This document shows, in pieces, positions 1 to 5,983 of a DNA stretch of 7,517 bases. A model generated the notes under the pieces. The model was not told where the DNA came from and did not search any database. It worked only from the letters and a program-made list of their open reading frames with translations. Made by a program: the position numbers and the translations under genes. The stretch is from positions 1 through 7,517 of the forward strand of contig CAMYWI010000056.1 in assembly GCA_947302675.1 (NCBI GenBank), in the 5' to 3' direction. Source of the stretch: an uncultured Selenomonadales bacterium. GTDB taxonomy: Bacteria > Bacillota_C > Negativicutes > Selenomonadales > Selenomonadaceae. The stretch's first letter is position 1; the number at the start of each line of letters is the position of its first letter.

Positions 1-199
1 TGTAGCTGATAACGGGCGTGTGCGCCATACCGAGCGCGTCGGTTATCGGATAAATCGCTTCGGGCATTCGCGCGGAGACGAAGACGAATTTCAAGCCTTT
101 AGCGATGACGGCTTTAATCGCCTTCTCGTGGAGTAGCGGCGGTTTCTTGTTCGTCACGAGAAAGGTACCGTCAATGTCGGAGAAAATTATTTTGATCAT
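1..199 (-). CDS. Cof-type HAD-IIB phosphatase, partial (tandem duplicate, C-terminus off the left edge)
   Basis: The minus strand is open from ATG at 197-199 to the window edge, giving 66 complete codons that begin MIKIIFSDIDGTFLVTNKKP. Residues 8-12 (DIDGT) are HAD motif I, with the nucleophile and acid/base aspartates; the motif II serine is in FVSAR near residue 42. A GGAGG site at 206-210 lies 6 bases before the ATG, and the gap to the upstream HAD gene is only 13 bases (200-212). The DNA is a tandem copy of 821-1019: by my count 15 of 199 positions differ, 13 of them in the first 70 bases of the gene. Family knowledge: such enzymes dephosphorylate sugar phosphates, flavin or pyridoxal phosphates; the substrate here is unknown. 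The protein's end and overall integrity cannot be judged. Confidence 0.88.
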   Translation of the reverse strand, partial: MIKIIFSDIDGTFLVTNKKPPLLHEKAIKAVIAKGLKFVFVSARMPEAIYPITDALGMAHTPVISY

Positions 200-212
200 T
201 TCAAACCTCCTC

Positions 213-1019
213 TTACGGCGCGATAACTCCAATATTGGCAAGGTAGGTGTAAATGCCGCCCGCCTCGTTTGAATCGGTGACGGCGGCGGCGAGTTTCTTA
301 ACGTCGTCGGGCGCGTTCGCCATTGCCACGCTTTGCGGAATCATGCTGAGCATTTCGACATCGTTGTAGTTGTCGCCGAAGGCAATCGCCTCGTCGAGTG
401 TAAAGCCGTAATGCTTGAGCATAACCTCAATCCCCGTCGCCTTCGAGACGCTCTTATCCATAATCTCCAAAAGGTGAGGAGCACTGCGCACGACGTTAAG
501 CGCGGGGAATTTTTTTCCCAGTTCAACTTCCATTTCGCGGCAAGTCGGCGGCTCGCAGATTATCATGATTTTGTTCGGGAAAATATTTTCGCTCAAGATT
601 TTGTCGAAGGCGGCAACTTCGGCAGTTGCGCCCGTGATATCCATTTCGTGCTGAACGCGCTCGTCAATCGTCTCGACAAACCAGCGTCGCCCCGTGTAGT
701 AGTTAATCGAAATATCCTGCCAGCGACGTTTCATCTCCGCGATAATCTTGGCGGAGTCGTCGGCGGGCATTTTTTTATCGAAGATAACTTCTTCCGTCTC
801 GGTGAGGACGAGTCCGCCGCTGTAGCTGATAACGGGCGTGTGCGCCATACCGAGCGCGTCGGTTATCGGATAAATGGCTTCGGGCATTCGCGCGGAGACG
901 AAGACGAATTTCAAGCCTTTAGCGACGACGGCTTTAATCGCCTTCTCGTGGAGCGCGGGCGTCTTCTTGTCCGTCGTGAGAAATGTGCCGTCAATGTCGG
1001 AGAGAATTATTTTAATCAT
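213..1019 (-). CDS. Cof-type HAD-IIB family hydrolase (sugar-phosphate/cofactor phosphatase-like)
   Basis: A 268-residue cytoplasmic protein of normal length for the Cof/HAD-IIB family. Motif I is DIDGT at residues 8-12 (Asp8 nucleophile, Asp10 acid/base), motif II the serine of FVSAR (Ser42), motif III the lysine in DKSVSKATGIE (Lys194), and motif IV GDNYND at 215-220 (Mg2+ ligands). Residues of roughly 85-185 form the C2-type cap. All catalytic residues are present, so it should be an active Mg2+-dependent phosphatase; the substrate cannot be read from sequence. The ATG at 1017-1019 has GGGAGG at 1027-1032, 7 bases away, sharing one base with the TAG stop of the FtsZ-like gene. It is therefore probably cotranscribed with, and possibly coupled to, that gene. 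A second copy follows directly downstream. The role within the serS cluster is unclear. Confidence 0.93.
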   Translation of the reverse strand: MIKIILSDIDGTFLTTDKKTPALHEKAIKAVVAKGLKFVFVSARMPEAIYPITDALGMAHTPVISYSGGLVLTETEEVIFDKKMPADDSAKIIAEMKRRWQDISINYYTGRRWFVETIDERVQHEMDITGATAEVAAFDKILSENIFPNKIMIICEPPTCREMEVELGKKFPALNVVRSAPHLLEIMDKSVSKATGIEVMLKHYGFTLDEAIAFGDNYNDVEMLSMIPQSVAMANAPDDVKKLAAAVTDSNEAGGIYTYLANIGVIAP

Positions 1020-1026
1020 GTCGCGA

Positions 1027-1032
1027 CCTCCC
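1027..1032 (-). promoter_or_regulatory. Shine-Dalgarno site of the HAD phosphatase gene, overlapping the upstream stop
   Basis: GGGAGG reads on the minus strand 7 bases before the ATG at 1019. Its first G is also the last base of the TAG stop (1032-1034) of the FtsZ-like gene. This supports the chosen start and suggests translational coupling. Confidence 0.8.
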
Positions 1033-1838
1033 TAACTAAAAACTATCGACGCAAAAATTTTTTCACTGCGCGAGTTGTTGACTTGCCAAAAAAGTTTCGC
1101 GTCGGGCTGAATCATTTTCCTGATAAAATTTTTCGCCTGCTTATCGTCGCCGCCCGTGTGCTTGACGAAAATTTTCTTCGCGCGCTTAATATCGTCCGGC
1201 TCAAGCGCGGGGAACTTGACCGCACTTTTAATCGCCTCGAAAACATTCGCGCCGTAGCCGTAGCTGAACTTCGCCGCGCCCAACTTCAAATCCGCGTCAT
1301 TCATGTCCAAAATAATTTTCACGCCCGCGCAGAAAATCTCGTTGGCAACCTCGAACAGCTCGCCGATTGAAATTTCTTTCTTGTACAAGCGGAAGAGAAA
1401 AAATTTCTCAGCAGACAGAATAAAACTCGTGTCGACCTCGCGTAGGCAGTTCAAGCAGTACTCGCAATTCTTTTTGCGCTCGGCACTTTCAAGCACAAAG
1501 GGTTTGTTGGCAAAAACAACCGTCGCGGCGTTGTTGTTCTTCGCGAAGGAAATAACGCGCGGCATGGCACCAACTGCCGCCGAACCGCCAATACCCGCCA
1601 CGATAATTACAAGCTTGGCGTCGCGCAGAGCCGCAGAGATATTTTTGTAAATCGTTGGGGCGTCGCGGTTGAGAAAAATATTAACGGGCGCGGCACTCGT
1701 GAGCAAAATATTTTCGTCCTTGCCGACCGCCACAAAGTCAACGTTCGGATTTTTGCCGACGCCCGCCGCAATCATTCTGCCGACGGCTCTAGCCCCGCCC
1801 TCGCCAATGCCGACGATTTTTATCTTAGTCTTGTCCAT
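1032..1838 (-). CDS. Divergent FtsZ/tubulin-family protein, no C-terminal tail
   Basis: A 268-residue protein that aligns by eye with the GTPase and activation domains of FtsZ. The N-terminus (KIVGIGEGGARAVGRMI, 7-23) matches the T1 loop of FtsZ (GVGGGGNNAVNRM). AGIGGSAAVGAMP (81-93) sits where FtsZ has the T4 signature AGMGGGTGTGAAP, so GGGTGTG has become GGSAAVG. The T7 synergy loop NVDFAD is DMNDAD (178-183): the first catalytic Asp is Asn180, the second is kept (Asp183). Residues 200-268 resemble the FtsZ C-terminal domain and end exactly where it ends; the linker and the FtsA/ZipA-binding peptide are missing. A CxxCxxC motif (Cys125, 128, 131) lies after the T5-like segment. It starts 3 bases after serS with no clear SD site, so it is probably translated by coupling. 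It is unlikely to be the main division FtsZ; an accessory, regulatory or non-dividing role is inference. Confidence 0.72.
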   Translation of the reverse strand: MDKTKIKIVGIGEGGARAVGRMIAAGVGKNPNVDFVAVGKDENILLTSAAPVNIFLNRDAPTIYKNISAALRDAKLVIIVAGIGGSAAVGAMPRVISFAKNNNAATVVFANKPFVLESAERKKNCEYCLNCLREVDTSFILSAEKFFLFRLYKKEISIGELFEVANEIFCAGVKIILDMNDADLKLGAAKFSYGYGANVFEAIKSAVKFPALEPDDIKRAKKIFVKHTGGDDKQAKNFIRKMIQPDAKLFWQVNNSRSEKIFASIVFS

Positions 1839-1841
1839 GAT

Positions 1842-3113
1842 TTACGCGCGAATTTCTTCAACGCCCATGTAAGGCACGAGAGCTTTTGGAATTTTGACGG
1901 AGCCGTCCGCCTGCTGACAATTCTCCAAAATCGCGGCGACCGTCCGCCCGACCGCAATTCCCGAACCGTTGAGCGTGTGAACAAATTCGGGCTTGCTCTT
2001 GTTATCGCGACGGAACTTGATATTGGCGCGGCGAGCTTGATAATCGGTGCAGTTGGAGCAGGAAGAAATTTCGCGGTACTTATTCTGCGCGGGCATCCAA
2101 ACTTCAATGTCGTAAGTTTTGGCGGAGGTGAAACTCATGTCGCCCGTGCACAGCAACACGACGCGATAGGGAATTTCCAAGACGCGCAGGACATCTTCGG
2201 CGGCGTCAACCATACTTTCCAACTCGTTCCAAGAGTCTTCTGGCTTAGTGAATTTAATCAGCTCGACCTTGTTGAATTGGTGCTGGCGAATCAAGCCGCG
2301 CGTGTCACGACCAGCCGCGCCCGCCTCCGCTCTGAAACAAGCCGTATAGCAGGAATAGTATTCGGGCAAAGTGTCGGCTGATAAAATTTCGTCGCGATGA
2401 AAATTCGTCATGGGGACTTCGGCAGTCGGCACGAGATAATAATCCAAACCCTCAAGCTTGAACATGTCGGCGGCGAACTTCGGGAGCTGACCGGTACCAA
2501 TCATACTGTCGCGGTTGACGATGTAGGGCGCGAGCATTTCGGTATAGCCGTGCTTGTTGGCGTGCAAGTCCATCATGAAATTTATGCAAGCCCGCTCAAG
2601 CCGTGCGCCGAGTCCGCGATAGAAAGTAAAGCGTGCGCCCGTGACTTTACCTGCGCGGTCAAAGTCAAAGATATTCAACGCGGTACCAATGTCCCAATGC
2701 GCTTTTGGCTCGAAGTCGAAAGTGCGCGGCTCGCCCCATTTGCGAATTTCGGGATTAAAAGTTTCGTCGGGACCAATCGGCACGTCGGCGGCGGGAATGT
2801 TCGGAATGTGCAAAAGCAAATCGCGCAGATTATTTTCCACGTCGCGGAGTTCGGCGTCGAGTTCGGAAATTTTCGCGCCCATCTGACGAACTTCGGCGGC
2901 GATTGATGAAGTATCTTCGCCGGCTTTTTTCATTGCGCCGATTTTTTTTGAAGTCGCATTGCGCTGACCTTTAAGCTGTTCAGTCTCGCCCAAAATCGCG
3001 CGGCGTCTCTGCTCAAGCTCGCTGAAGTTGTCCAAGCTCAAATTGTTATTCCGATTTTTTAACATGACGCGAATCAAATCCAAATTGTCGCGTACAAATT
3101 TCATATCAAGCAA
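1842..3113 (-). CDS. serS: Seryl-tRNA synthetase (class IIa)
   Basis: Charges tRNA-Ser (and tRNA-Sec) with serine using ATP, in the cytoplasm as a homodimer. The 423-residue length is typical. The N-terminal [17 protein letters not shown] is the usual SerS opening, followed by the long antiparallel coiled-coil arm (about 31-101) that grips the tRNA variable arm. The catalytic domain shows the serine-binding TAEVP (230-234), class II motif 2 with FRAEAG and [10 protein letters not shown] (260-280), and motif 3 with [13 protein letters not shown] (about 382-394), including the ATP-binding Arg390. I chose TTG at 3111-3113: it gives the family-typical MLDMKF start and lies 7 bases after GGAGGT (3121-3126). 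The ATG at 3104 would be 16 bases away, and a longer reading to 3155 would run back across the SD site and into the promoter. It has its own promoter and is followed after 3 bases by the FtsZ-like gene. Confidence 0.97.
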   Translation of the reverse strand: MLDMKFVRDNLDLIRVMLKNRNNNLSLDNFSELEQRRRAILGETEQLKGQRNATSKKIGAMKKAGEDTSSIAAEVRQMGAKISELDAELRDVENNLRDLLLHIPNIPAADVPIGPDETFNPEIRKWGEPRTFDFEPKAHWDIGTALNIFDFDRAGKVTGARFTFYRGLGARLERACINFMMDLHANKHGYTEMLAPYIVNRDSMIGTGQLPKFAADMFKLEGLDYYLVPTAEVPMTNFHRDEILSADTLPEYYSCYTACFRAEAGAAGRDTRGLIRQHQFNKVELIKFTKPEDSWNELESMVDAAEDVLRVLEIPYRVVLLCTGDMSFTSAKTYDIEVWMPAQNKYREISSCSNCTDYQARRANIKFRRDNKSKPEFVHTLNGSGIAVGRTVAAILENCQQADGSVKIPKALVPYMGVEEIRA

Positions 3114-3115
3114 AA

Positions 3116-3150
3116 AAATTACCTCCTCAAAAACTTTTTGGAGGTATTTT
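3116..3150 (-). terminator. Hairpin with T run in the serS leader: terminator and/or SD-masking stem
   Basis: On the minus strand ACCTCC (3145-3140) pairs perfectly with GGAGGT (3126-3121). An A-run/T-run lies in the loop, and the stem base extends by T-A and A-T pairs out to 3150/3116. The stem is followed by AATTTTTTT, the shape of an intrinsic terminator. It could end transcripts coming from the tagD side (stop codon at 3194). The 3' arm is also the serS Shine-Dalgarno site, so any read-through RNA would have that site paired. RNA started at the local promoter should begin near 3139 and lack the 5' arm. The 6-bp core is short, so termination strength is uncertain. Confidence 0.5.
3121..3126 (-). 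promoter_or_regulatory. Shine-Dalgarno site that fixes the serS TTG start
   Basis: GGAGGT reads 7 bases before TTG at 3113 and 16 bases before the ATG at 3104. The spacing decides for the TTG start. Confidence 0.85.
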
Positions 3151-3174
3151 AACAAAGGGAAGAAACTTTTTCAA
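3146..3174 (-). promoter_or_regulatory. Probable sigma-A promoter of serS
   Basis: On the minus strand TTGAAA (3174-3169) is separated by exactly 17 bases from TAAAAT (3151-3146). Both are close matches to the -35 and -10 consensus. The predicted start of transcription is near 3139-3140, giving a leader of only about 26 bases. The site sits in the only sizeable gap (80 bases, 3114-3193) between tagD and serS, so serS, the FtsZ-like gene and the HAD genes probably form an operon from here. No T-box-like leader fits in this space. Confidence 0.7.
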
Positions 3175-3180
3175 CGCGGC

Positions 3181-3191
3181 TTGACCGTCAA
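3181..3191. repeat. Small palindrome upstream of the serS -35 box
   Basis: TTGACCGTCAA is a perfect inverted repeat (TTGAC/GTCAA around one C), a few bases upstream of the -35 hexamer and just after the tagD stop. It could be an operator half-site pair, but an element of this size also occurs by chance; no regulator is identified here. Confidence 0.25.
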
Positions 3192-3193
3192 TA

Positions 3194-3604
3194 TCAAGGT
3201 AAAGTGGAAAATTTTATGTCGTCTTTAATTCGAGTCGTGCTAATCTCCGGCGTGCGCGGAAGATAAACCACTTTGCAGCCCTTGCCGACGGTTTTAAGAA
3301 AATCGAACTTGCCCGTCCAATCGTCGCCGATAACGAAAACATCCACGTCGTACTTGATAACGTCGGTTTTCTTTTGCTCCCAATTCTCTTCGGGAATAAT
3401 CAGGTCGACGTAACGGATTGACTCCAAAATCATCTTGCGCTCGTCGTAGGAAAAATAACTGCGCTTGTTCTTCATGTTCAAGTTGAATTCGTCAGTCGAA
3501 AGTGCCACGATAAGATAGTCGCCGAGAGCTTTGGCGCGACGCAACAGATTTATGTGCCCGTAATGCAAAAGGTCGAACGTGCCGTACGTTATAACTCTAA
3601 TCAA
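3194..3604 (-). CDS. tagD: Glycerol-3-phosphate cytidylyltransferase (CDP-glycerol synthase)
   Basis: A 136-residue protein; the family norm is about 130. It belongs to the nucleotidyltransferase (HxGH) superfamily and is predicted to catalyse CTP + sn-glycerol 3-phosphate to CDP-glycerol + diphosphate in the cytoplasm. The CTP-binding motif is in YGTFDLLHYGH (7-17, HYGH at 14-17), and the second signature is RTPEISTT (117-124) where TagD/TarD has RTEGISTT. The GDDW stretch (93-96) also fits the family. The start is TTG at 3602-3604, 7 bases after GGGGG (3612-3616), and overlaps the stop of the preceding reading frame in a TTGA arrangement, so translation is probably coupled. The preceding genes carry CDP-glycerol-dependent transferase domains, the likely users of its product. 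Related ethanolamine- or FAD-type cytidylyltransferases are less likely given the length and motifs. Confidence 0.93.
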   Translation of the reverse strand: MIRVITYGTFDLLHYGHINLLRRAKALGDYLIVALSTDEFNLNMKNKRSYFSYDERKMILESIRYVDLIIPEENWEQKKTDVIKYDVDVFVIGDDWTGKFDFLKTVGKGCKVVYLPRTPEISTTRIKDDIKFSTLP

Positions 3605-4267
3605 GTGAATTCCCCCTTCAATTCGTCAGCGATATTCTTGTAAATGAACTCGCTCGCCAACATGCCATTATCCTTCGGATAGTTGAGATATTTATCGAAA
3701 ACTTTCTTGCGCTCGGCGGCTTTGTAGTCGTCGCCGTCAATGAAAACCCTCTGCATAAGCGCGGCAATATTTTTCAAATCACTGCCGTCAACCGTGTAAG
3801 ACACGTTTAAAATTTCGTTACCGAGTTCATTAAGCTTTTGCTCCGTGCGCGTCAAGAAAATCATCGGCTTATCCATGAACTGATATTCGGCGATAAATGA
3901 GGCGCAGTCTTGAATCATGCCGTCAGACGTTTCAAAAATATCTTGGTAGTAAGCTCCAGTGAAAACCTGCGCATTGGGCAACTCGTCCCACTTGCGCAAA
4001 TAATCTTTGAAAGCGTTGAGGGAAGGAAAAACTTTTTTCTTTACAGCTTGATAGAGCAGCCATGGATGCGGCTTGACAACCCACGAAATTTCAGGGTGCA
4101 CTTTGGCAAACTCGTACATGAACTTGTAGTTCCACTGGAAAGTTGCAAATTTAACATTTTTACTTCCCGTTATGGAATGATGCGGTGCCCAGATAATTTT
4201 CTTGGCGTCGGGCTGCGCCATTTTCCAATCGAAATGAAACTCCGCGTCCTTTTTAAAGAAAAAATCC
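3601..4267 (-). pseudogene. C-terminal half of broken copy 2: GT-B glycerophosphotransferase domain, out of frame with its N-terminal half
   Basis: About 220 codons from near 4266 to the TGA at 3601-3603 match the C-terminal part of the sister gene (5984-7517) almost residue for residue. In order they hold IIWAPHHSI, the conserved WVVKPHPWLL (donor-site Lys-x-His), the YYQDIFETSDGMIQDCASF stretch (the family's SDxLIxDxSS motif) and the EYQFMDKPMIF segment. The fold is typical of CDP-glycerol glycerophosphotransferases (TagB/TagF family). The open frame extends upstream to 4395, but that part is only a shadow of the other frame, and I see no start codon with a good SD site after the break. As the DNA stands this half is probably not made unless frameshifting occurs. 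Conservation to the end suggests the break is recent, recoverable or a sequence error. Its stop overlaps the tagD start. Confidence 0.75.
3612..3618 (-). promoter_or_regulatory. Shine-Dalgarno site for the tagD TTG start
   Basis: AAGGGGG reads 7 bases before the TTG at 3604, inside the last codons of the preceding frame. It supports the TTG start, which has no competing ATG. Confidence 0.75.
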
Positions 4268-4268
4268 G
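4253..4268 (-). other. Frameshift/deletion junction in copy 2
   Basis: Minus-strand bases read GGA TTT TTT CTT TAA. The sister gene has GGAG at 6676-6673 and GGAT at 6650-6647; copy 2 has just one GGA (4267-4265), so 26 bases are missing as if lost between GGA direct repeats. The result is a +1 frame change and an early TAA at 4255-4253. Removing one T from the T6 tract (4264-4259) would restore one open frame. Confidence 0.8.
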
Positions 4269-5959
4269 TGCGGCATACCGGTAACACTTTTCTTTTTGCA
4301 CATTTTAAGCTCGATAGCGGAAGAGAAAAACGCTTTCCAAACCATAGAGAAAATTGCTTTGCCGTAAAATCCGCGATTGTGAACTGCCATTTCAAAAGTA
4401 TACGGAATATAGGTTATCAGAGTCTTCGCCGTAATATTTTCGGGCAAGAAGGCTTGAACAATTCGGTCAAGGTAAGGCGTCAAGAAAATGAACACGTCTT
4501 GTTCGGGAACGGGCGCGTCCAACTTTTCAAGCGCGACGACGTTCAAGCCATGCGATTTTAATTGCTCAACGCCAAGCCAAAAATCTTTCTCGACGATTTC
4601 ATTTTGGTCTTTATGAAAACCCTTCGACAGGAAAACCGTCGTCTCGAAACGCTCGTTGCTGGCAAAGAAATTGTACAGGTCGTCGCCACACCAGTTAGCC
4701 GCCTCAATCGCCACGAATCCGACCTTAATTTTTTCTTTGGCGCGAATTTTTTCCAACGACTTTTTGAACACGTCATCCATCAGCGCGTTGTACTCGTCTT
4801 TTGGCGTGGTCAACGACATGATGTAAAAATATTCATAGTTCATGTCGCAAAAACTTTCAATGGGCAGGAGCTTTTTCTTGTAAAGTGTCAAGCCAATCTG
4901 CGCGTTGGCAATAATTCTGCCGGTTGAATTCAAATGCGCCATGTCGCAAAAGCACTCGTAGCTAAGACCGATATCGGACATGTCAACGCAAATGAAGTCG
5001 TAATTTTCTTCGAGCTGAGTGAGTGTCGCGCGGAAGTTTTTTAAAAGTTTCTTGTCGAAACTTTTTCGCGTAGCCACCGCTAATGGGAAGACAACGCCAA
5101 TAGGCTTCGCGCCGTTAAGCAAGCAAAGCTCGACATAGTCCTTGAGAATTTGGAGATTTTCTTCAGGGAAGTCGCCCGCCAAAGTTTTTGAAACTTTCCA
5201 ATCAGATATCGACTTCGCGGAGAATTCGTGATTGAATTGCGCCTTTATGCTTTTGAAATTTAAATCCGGCTTCGCGGCGGCTTTTGCTTGAACATTCTCG
5301 TCGTTTAGCAGAGTTTTTCTAAGCTCGGCGGGAATATTTTCTTCTGCAAAAGTTTTGCCGCTGTCTTTGAGTAAAGATTCCGGCTCAAGCCCGATAAACA
5401 CAAATTTAATCGTGCCTGGCTCGACGTGCTCGAAAACATACTTTGCAGTCTGATAACTTTGCCGCAAACTTTGATTCGCTTTAGCGAGATTGACGCCGCC
5501 GCGAGAATTTTCTTTATCAACATACACGCACGGAATATATTTCAAATCCAAGCCGTTTTGCATGTACTCGTTGCCAGTCGCGAAAAAGTCCGCGCCGTGC
5601 TCTTCGACGTGGCGCAAATTCGCTTGCCACGCCTTAGAAATTCGCGAAGGAGCCTCCAAGCGAATAATATTTTCCTCAAGTACGCCGAACGTCATTAAAA
5701 AATTTTTCATCTTGTCGGCGGCAAGGTCTTCGCTCGCGGAGCCGCTAACCAACCATAAATATTCTTTGTACGTTTTAACGGTCTTGTGAATCGAGGAAAA
5801 GTTTACCATTGGGATTCGGTTTTCGCCGACGGGGAAAAATTTCTCGCCCGTGTCCGCAATTATGGTAGCCAAATTTACGTTGTCGAGATTCAGCTTTTTT
5901 AAGGTCTCCTTCAAAGCCTCGCGATTCAGCATGACGAGTACCGCGTTAATTTTCTCCAT
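4253..5959 (-). CDS. SGNH-like / glycerophosphotransferase fusion protein, copy 2 N-terminal part (truncated by frameshift)
   Basis: 568 residues to a premature TAA; about 785 if joined to the following half. No signal peptide or membrane segment is seen. Residues 1-110 look like a Rossmann-type region (LWLVSGSASEDL near 68-79). Residues 120-365 resemble an SGNH hydrolase: ATGNEYMQNGLDL (127-139) sits at block I and CDMAHLN (338-344) is block V with the Asp339/His342 pair. Block I has Glu131 where the catalytic Ser is expected. Residues 408-560 are the N-terminal half of a GT-B domain (KIKVGFVAIEAANWCGDD onward). The frame ends just after TGMPHG, losing the donor-binding half. I chose ATG at 5957-5959 because AGAGGTGAT lies directly upstream; a TTG at 5983 in frame has no SD site. 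The upstream sister gene stops 24 bases away. The role, glycerophosphate transfer to a surface acceptor, is inference from domains and the neighbouring tagD. Confidence 0.8.
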   Translation of the reverse strand: MEKINAVLVMLNREALKETLKKLNLDNVNLATIIADTGEKFFPVGENRIPMVNFSSIHKTVKTYKEYLWLVSGSASEDLAADKMKNFLMTFGVLEENIIRLEAPSRISKAWQANLRHVEEHGADFFATGNEYMQNGLDLKYIPCVYVDKENSRGGVNLAKANQSLRQSYQTAKYVFEHVEPGTIKFVFIGLEPESLLKDSGKTFAEENIPAELRKTLLNDENVQAKAAAKPDLNFKSIKAQFNHEFSAKSISDWKVSKTLAGDFPEENLQILKDYVELCLLNGAKPIGVVFPLAVATRKSFDKKLLKNFRATLTQLEENYDFICVDMSDIGLSYECFCDMAHLNSTGRIIANAQIGLTLYKKKLLPIESFCDMNYEYFYIMSLTTPKDEYNALMDDVFKKSLEKIRAKEKIKVGFVAIEAANWCGDDLYNFFASNERFETTVFLSKGFHKDQNEIVEKDFWLGVEQLKSHGLNVVALEKLDAPVPEQDVFIFLTPYLDRIVQAFLPENITAKTLITYIPYTFEMAVHNRGFYGKAIFSMVWKAFFSSAIELKMCKKKSVTGMPHGFFL

Positions 5960-5962
5960 AAC

Positions 5963-5971
5963 ATCACCTCT
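5963..5971 (-). promoter_or_regulatory. Shine-Dalgarno site of copy 2
   Basis: AGAGGTGAT, with the GAGG core 7 bases before the ATG at 5959, in the 24-base gap between the two paralogues. No promoter is visible in this gap, so the two genes are likely cotranscribed. Confidence 0.75.
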
Positions 5972-5983
5972 AAATTTTTCCAA

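Noticed and set aside
333..1370. Long plus-strand open frame (345 codons) across the HAD and FtsZ-like genes
   Set aside because: It lies antisense to two genes with clear family motifs and crosses their junction; the predicted protein shows no recognisable domain. It is a by-product of the codon usage of the real genes.
2397..2906. Plus-strand open frame of 169 codons inside serS
   Set aside because: Fully antisense to the conserved catalytic region of SerS, with no SD site or family features.
3114..3155. N-terminal extension of SerS by 14 codons to a TTG at 3155
   Set aside because: It would place the start upstream of the strong SD site and inside the predicted promoter; SerS proteins normally begin MLDxKF, matching the TTG at 3113.
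3114..3193. T-box riboswitch controlling serS
   Set aside because: The gap is only 80 bases and the predicted leader about 26 bases; there is no room for a specifier stem and I see no T-box sequence.
4268..4395. The first 43 codons of the open frame that ends at 3601, as a true N-terminus
   Set aside because: This stretch overlaps conserved codons of copy 2 in another frame, matches nothing in the sister protein and has no convincing start signal.
5960..5983. TTG at 5983 as the start of copy 2
   Set aside because: No SD site precedes it, whereas AGAGGTGAT sits directly before the ATG at 5959.
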